Origin: Raphanus sativus
Taxonomy: Eukaryota; Streptophyta; Magnoliopsida; Brassicales; Brassicaceae
Length of the DNA: 64,000 nucleotides
Assembly: GCF_000801105.2 (NCBI RefSeq)
Contig: NC_079516.1
Span: forward strand, 22,977,043-23,041,042
Reading direction: 5' to 3'
Below, piece after piece: positions 60,532-64,000 of this stretch (the stretch's first letter is position 1; the number at the start of each line of letters is the position of its first letter). Below the pieces are notes generated by a model. That model saw only the letters and a list, made by a program, of their open reading frames with translations. It was not told the DNA's origin and made no database searches. Both the position numbers and the translations under genes were made by a program.

Positions 60532-61143
60532 CGTTACTTTGGCTCTGGGCAGTTTTTTCTTTCACGTATGCTGCTGCTTATTTTACCCAAAGCTTACTTA
60601 CAATATGTGAATGGTCTAATACACTGATGAAAGAATATGGATAAATAAATGGCAGGCACGTTTGATCAAACCATATTCGATTTTAGCACTCTTGAAAATA
60701 AAATTACACTTGACGAAAATTGCTGACAGTTGGAGTCAACAATTCATTAAGAGAGAAGATAGCAGTCGGCAAAAGAAGAACATCAAAACAAAGGAAGCTG
60801 AGTGTTACTGCTTATTTTACACAAAGCTTACTAAACAATGTGAAATGAATGGTCTAATAATGACAGAAGAGGAACCTTTTTCTCTGTTTGAGGGGTGCGC
60901 AAAACATGCATAGCTAAATGGTAGTATAACCCATTACATATAAAATGGTTTCGTTTTACTTTGTTAGTTCAAAAATATTTTGATTTTAGCGCTCTTGAAA
61001 ATTAATAACTCTCGAAGTCTTGCTTCTTTTAAGGTTCACTCCACTATTTGGAGACGATACAATTACAAAGACGGTTTCATTAAGAAACAACGTAGCAGCA
61101 AAACATGAAAAAACCAAAGGGACGACAGAGTGTTTTAGGCCTT
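60532..61143. other. Convergent spacer between SNM1-like and NOP10
   Basis: Holds both 3' UTRs. A partial internal repeat is visible: TTTTAGC(A/G)CTCTTGAAAAT occurs near 60682 and 60984, and TATTTTAC(A/C)C(A/C)AAGCTTACT near 60577 and 60815. The open frame at 60662-60913 is judged spurious. Confidence 0.5.
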
Positions 61144-61752
61144 TCAGTACTTGACAGGTGCGCCCTGGATGGGTAAGAGACCGAAACGCTTCTTCAAAGT
61201 AACTCTCTCCTTTGAGTATTTATCATCAGGGGAGAATCGGGCTGCAACAGCACAAAGATATTTGATTTAAAACTCAAAAGAGATTTGTGAATTCCTTCAA
61301 CAAAAAAAAAAAAGATAAGAAGGCTTTACCTGGATGAGCAGATTCAGTGGCTAACCCGAGTGGTGATTCTTTCTGCACAAATTGAATTTGATTAAAAGCA
61401 ACAAAAGAGACTAAAAGTGAGCAGAGGAAAACCCGATTGCTAAGTTTATTTAAACTTAAATAAGAAAAAAATGCAATCAACACGCTGAGAGATAAAACAA
61501 GCTCGGAAAGAATAAACTTATCTCTGCTAAACAAAACAAGGTTTGATATTTATTATATGAGAGATCATTTTAACTTAAAGAAGATTTAAAGCATTTGAAA
61601 CTAGTTACGCACATCTAAGAAAGTAGTACAGTGGGATGTCAACTTGCATATAAAAAAAAAAGAGAAAGAGGAGATGAGCAAAGTGAAAAGGGGGTTACCT
61701 TAGTGGTGTAAACTTTCTCGCCCTTTTCGTTGATATAGCACTGAAGATACAT
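61144..61752 (-). CDS. NOP10: H/ACA ribonucleoprotein subunit NOP10
   Basis: Three coding exons (61699-61752, 61330-61372, 61144-61241) give 64 residues, the NOP10 length. It reads [20 protein letters not shown], then [20 protein letters not shown] and [11 protein letters not shown]. The N-terminal beta hairpin lacks the zinc cysteines of archaeal homologues, as in eukaryotes. The [14 protein letters not shown] helix region is nearly invariant. With dyskerin, NHP2 and GAR1 it forms the nucleolar particle that pseudouridylates rRNA. A 5' UTR intron is likely between 61775 and 61861. Because exons are tiny, the gene is easily missed. Confidence 0.93.
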
Positions 61753-61979
61753 GGTCGGTCGGTCCTTTGAGTCTCTGCAAGACAAAAAAAAACAAAATAT
61801 CAGCAAAAGACGAAAACGAAAAGAAAGTAAGAAGGCCCGATAAACAAGATCTCGCACATACCTCCAAATGTTTCCTGATCCTCCTTCCTGAGAATTTGTA
61901 AATTAGGGTATTTCTCAAGGGCAGCAGCAAAATAGGTTTACCGTCAACGTATATAAAGTTGTCAAGAGTTAAAAACAAA

Positions 61980-62008
61980 TGGGCTTTCAATAAAAACTGG
62001 TAAGCCCA
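61980..62008. promoter_or_regulatory. Inverted site II pair between NOP10 and the 82-aa gene
   Basis: TGGGCT (61980-61985) and AGCCCA (62003-62008) in the short divergent interval. Site II motifs are typical of ribosome-biogenesis genes such as NOP10. Confidence 0.6.
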
Positions 62009-62074
62009 ATAAGGTCCGACCACCAAGCCACACTGACCAACGATCTCTCTCTATCTGGTTCTGGTGTGGTAAAA

Positions 62075-62170
62075 ATGGAAGGTGATGATGATGATGATAG
62101 TTCCGAAAATTCCATCTCCGGCGAAGAAAACGATGAGGAAGTCTTCAGATATTCCGGCGAGTATTGTTAA
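62075..62170 (+). other. Overlapping upstream ORF of the 82-aa gene
   Basis: The first ATG of the leader (62075, seven bases before the main frame) opens a 31-codon frame, MEGDDDDDSSENSISGEEND, that overlaps the main frame and stops at TAA. The same GAT repeat gives Asp in this frame and Met in the other. It could limit translation of the main frame by scanning ribosomes or be a non-functional by-product. Confidence 0.45.
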
Positions 62171-62828
62171 ATCTGAGGAGAAGAAAACTGAGAAACCTCC
62201 ATTCAGACTTGCCGTTGATGACACTAAACCTGTTCTTCAGGACCCGGTAAAAAAAAAAAAAGATCTTGACTTTCTCTCTGTTTTGGAATTCGAATTTGAA
62301 ATTGAACTGTTTATGAGGTTTTGCTGGATCACAAAAAGTGTTGAATTCGATGATATATAATAAGATGGGTTAATGATTGTCCCTTTTTGACAATCTTCTA
62401 ATGTCTAGAATTTGAAGTTATGTTTGGAGAGCGTCAGATTAAAAAGAATTGTAAAGCTCACTCTTCATTTCGAATAGAAGCCATTAACAATTTGAACACA
62501 TTTTATTGTTAGTTAAGAGGACTTAAGAGGATGGAGATCATTTCTTCTTTCAATAAAACATATATTGCTTACCTTTTTTCTTGTGTTTTCTGTTTACACA
62601 CAGTTGTTTTCAAGTGTACATGTAACATCTGTTTGTACTGTACCAAACGTCTAAGATTCTGGACTCCGATGGTTCCTTTAGGTTTCTGAATACACTTTTT
62701 ATTTGGAAGATTATTATGTCATAACCACTTTCGTTTTGGCTTAGATTCTGAGATCAGACCCAATGGAGACGGAAGAAGCTGTCCTGAGACTTCCCTCTTT
62801 CCCGGGGATGCGACCATCTCAATCATAA
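62082..62828 (+). CDS. Small conserved plant protein, 82 aa
   Basis: Two exons (62082-62246, 62745-62828) joined by a GT-AG intron in phase 0. The protein begins MMMMMIVPKIPSPAKKTMRK and contains KPPFRLAVDDTKPVLQDP. It ends ILRSDPMETEEAVLRLPSFP GMRPSQS. The match of frames across the intron and the Pro-rich conserved-looking ends argue for a real gene; by position it would be At2g20480, an uncharacterised protein. Function unknown. The run of Met comes from an ATG/GAT repeat, so the true start among the Mets is open. A different ATG at 62075 precedes it in another frame. Confidence 0.65.
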
Positions 62829-63649
62829 AAGAGCTTTCCTTCCATCTGACTCTTGTATTTTGAGTGCCTAGAAGATCATTTTGTCTCTGCTTGATGAGCT
62901 TAGCTTAGAGTCCATGTTATTGATACATAGATAGATAGATAGATGGAGACAAAAAAAAAGAAGTGTTTCAGTATTTGGTGTCAGTAGACCAGAGTGTGTT
63001 TTCATTACAAGAACTCTCAGCCATTCATTTGTCCCATACATTACTATCACATGCAATAAAACGTAATGGCTTTCATGGGGTTTGTTGCGGTTTCTTTTTC
63101 TTCTTTTAATTCATCACGTTGAGACAGTGACGACTTAAAAGAGTATAAATAGTTTTAGTGTAACTTGAGTGTGACATGGAATCCTCTGAAACATGTATAG
63201 GTGCATTCTTTAACCACCATTCCTAATTTCCAAGCAGCTATCTTTCTCGTACTGGGTTGGCTATCGACTACCAAAACTAGTCAAAGCTTTTTTTAGTGAA
63301 TGTAAATAATAATATGAGTCCATCGCTATTTTAATTGAAAGAAGGAAAGACAAGTGTGCATGGAAAGAATTGAGAGAAAATGACGCTGAGAATAAAAGGC
63401 AGACATTAATTAGATCTAAAATTCATTACTTACATATATAAAATCATGCGCTCCAGAGACATTCACGCTCATTCCATTCCTCTCGGAGATTTGTTTCTTC
63501 TTCCTACTTTGTTTTCTATCTGTCACCATCATTCAGCTTTTTAGCCTCTCATGTTTATTTGTTTGGGATATCTGGATTCTACTGACATTTTTGCTCATCT
63601 TCAAGCGATGATTTGAAAGTTCGTTTGGTGAAAAAGAGAGAGTATCGGT
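62829..63649. other. Promoter region of the NDR kinase
   Basis: No gene is seen. Contains an (ATAG)n/GATA run near 62928-62944 and the leader of the kinase gene, which is T/C-rich at 63480-63600. Confidence 0.5.
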
Positions 63650-64000
63650 ATGGATTCTGCAAAGGGTTGGTTTCAGAAGCGGCAGATGCGTGGAGGATCG
63701 AGATATAAAGGTGGTTCAGGTGGTGGAGGTAGTAATGGCTCTGCCGATGACCAACCGAACGTGGAAACTGATGAAGAAGCTGTCTCTAACACTACCAAAC
63801 AGAAAGTTGCAGCTGCTAAACAGTACATTGAGAATCATTACAAAGAGCAGATGAAGATTCTTCAAGAGAGGAAAGAAAGGTAATATATCTATCTACCTCT
63901 TATTCTAAACCAAGAATGTACAAATCCTCCTTCATCTTTTTTTTTGCCATTTCGTGATTCTTTAGCTTGTGGTTGTTCATATGAAACAGGCGAAGCATGC
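63650..64000 (+). CDS. NDR-type AGC protein kinase, N-terminal exons only
   Basis: The gene runs off the window. Exon 1 is 63650-63879; exon 2 begins at 63990 after a GT-AG intron. Visible protein: MDSAKGWFQKRQMRGGSRYK, a Gly-rich stretch, then VSNTTKQKVAAAKQYIENHY and KEQMKILQERKERRSM. That last part is the conserved N-terminal regulatory helix of plant NDR kinases, which binds MOB co-activators. The kinase domain would follow outside the window. NDR/MOB modules act in cell polarity and division. By position it fits Arabidopsis NDR8 (At2g20470), from memory. Confidence 0.88.

Noticed and set aside
60662..60913. 83-codon frame between SNM1-like and NOP10
   Set aside because: Lies in the convergent 3' region, overlaps a partial internal repeat and has no recognisable features.

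Overview
The window is plant nuclear DNA, almost certainly from a Brassica-type crucifer. The genes have plant-style introns, proteins read as close relatives of Arabidopsis proteins, and AT-rich intergenic DNA is packed with plant transposons. From memory of Arabidopsis locus order (not checked by search), the genes GLK1, TAXIMIN1, TIM44, an STK19-like gene, NOP10, a small conserved gene and an NDR kinase match a stretch near At2g20570-At2g20470, read right to left. The adjacent pair HCT and TED7 corresponds to neighbours on Arabidopsis chromosome 5 (At5g48930/At5g48920), so this segment looks mosaic.

Layout: 1-8.2 kb is gene-free, with direct repeats, several Helitrons (two abutting head to tail) and a SINE-like insertion. 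9.2-11.4 kb carries GLK1 on the minus strand, with a very long GA microsatellite just upstream of its ATG. 11.7-16 kb holds tandem repeats (a 429-bp unit in three copies) and possible retroposon remnants. 16.08-23.51 kb is a complete, young LTR element of the Athila/Gypsy type encoding only Gag-protease. 24.08-31.18 kb is a full-length Copia element of Sirevirus type on the minus strand, whose gag-pol lies in one frame broken by eight stop codons. 31.2-38.9 kb holds a Sadhu-like retroposon, a Helitron with promoter-like sequence, a nested LINE fragment and a SINE.

38.97-42.83 kb is gene-rich: TAXIMIN1, HCT (lignin pathway) and TED7 (xylem). 43.45-48.53 kb is a CACTA transposon with decayed transposase genes and subterminal repeats. 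48.5-53.4 kb is gene-poor DNA with Helitron ends. 53.7-64.0 kb is a dense housekeeping cluster: TIM44 (mitochondrial import), an STK19-like gene divergent from an SNM1-type nuclease (both repair-linked families), NOP10 (H/ACA snoRNP), an 82-residue conserved protein, and the first exons of an NDR/AGC kinase cut by the window end.

Three housekeeping promoters carry inverted pairs of TGGGCY (site II) motifs. All exon boundaries were set by eye from GT-AG signals, reading frame and family knowledge.
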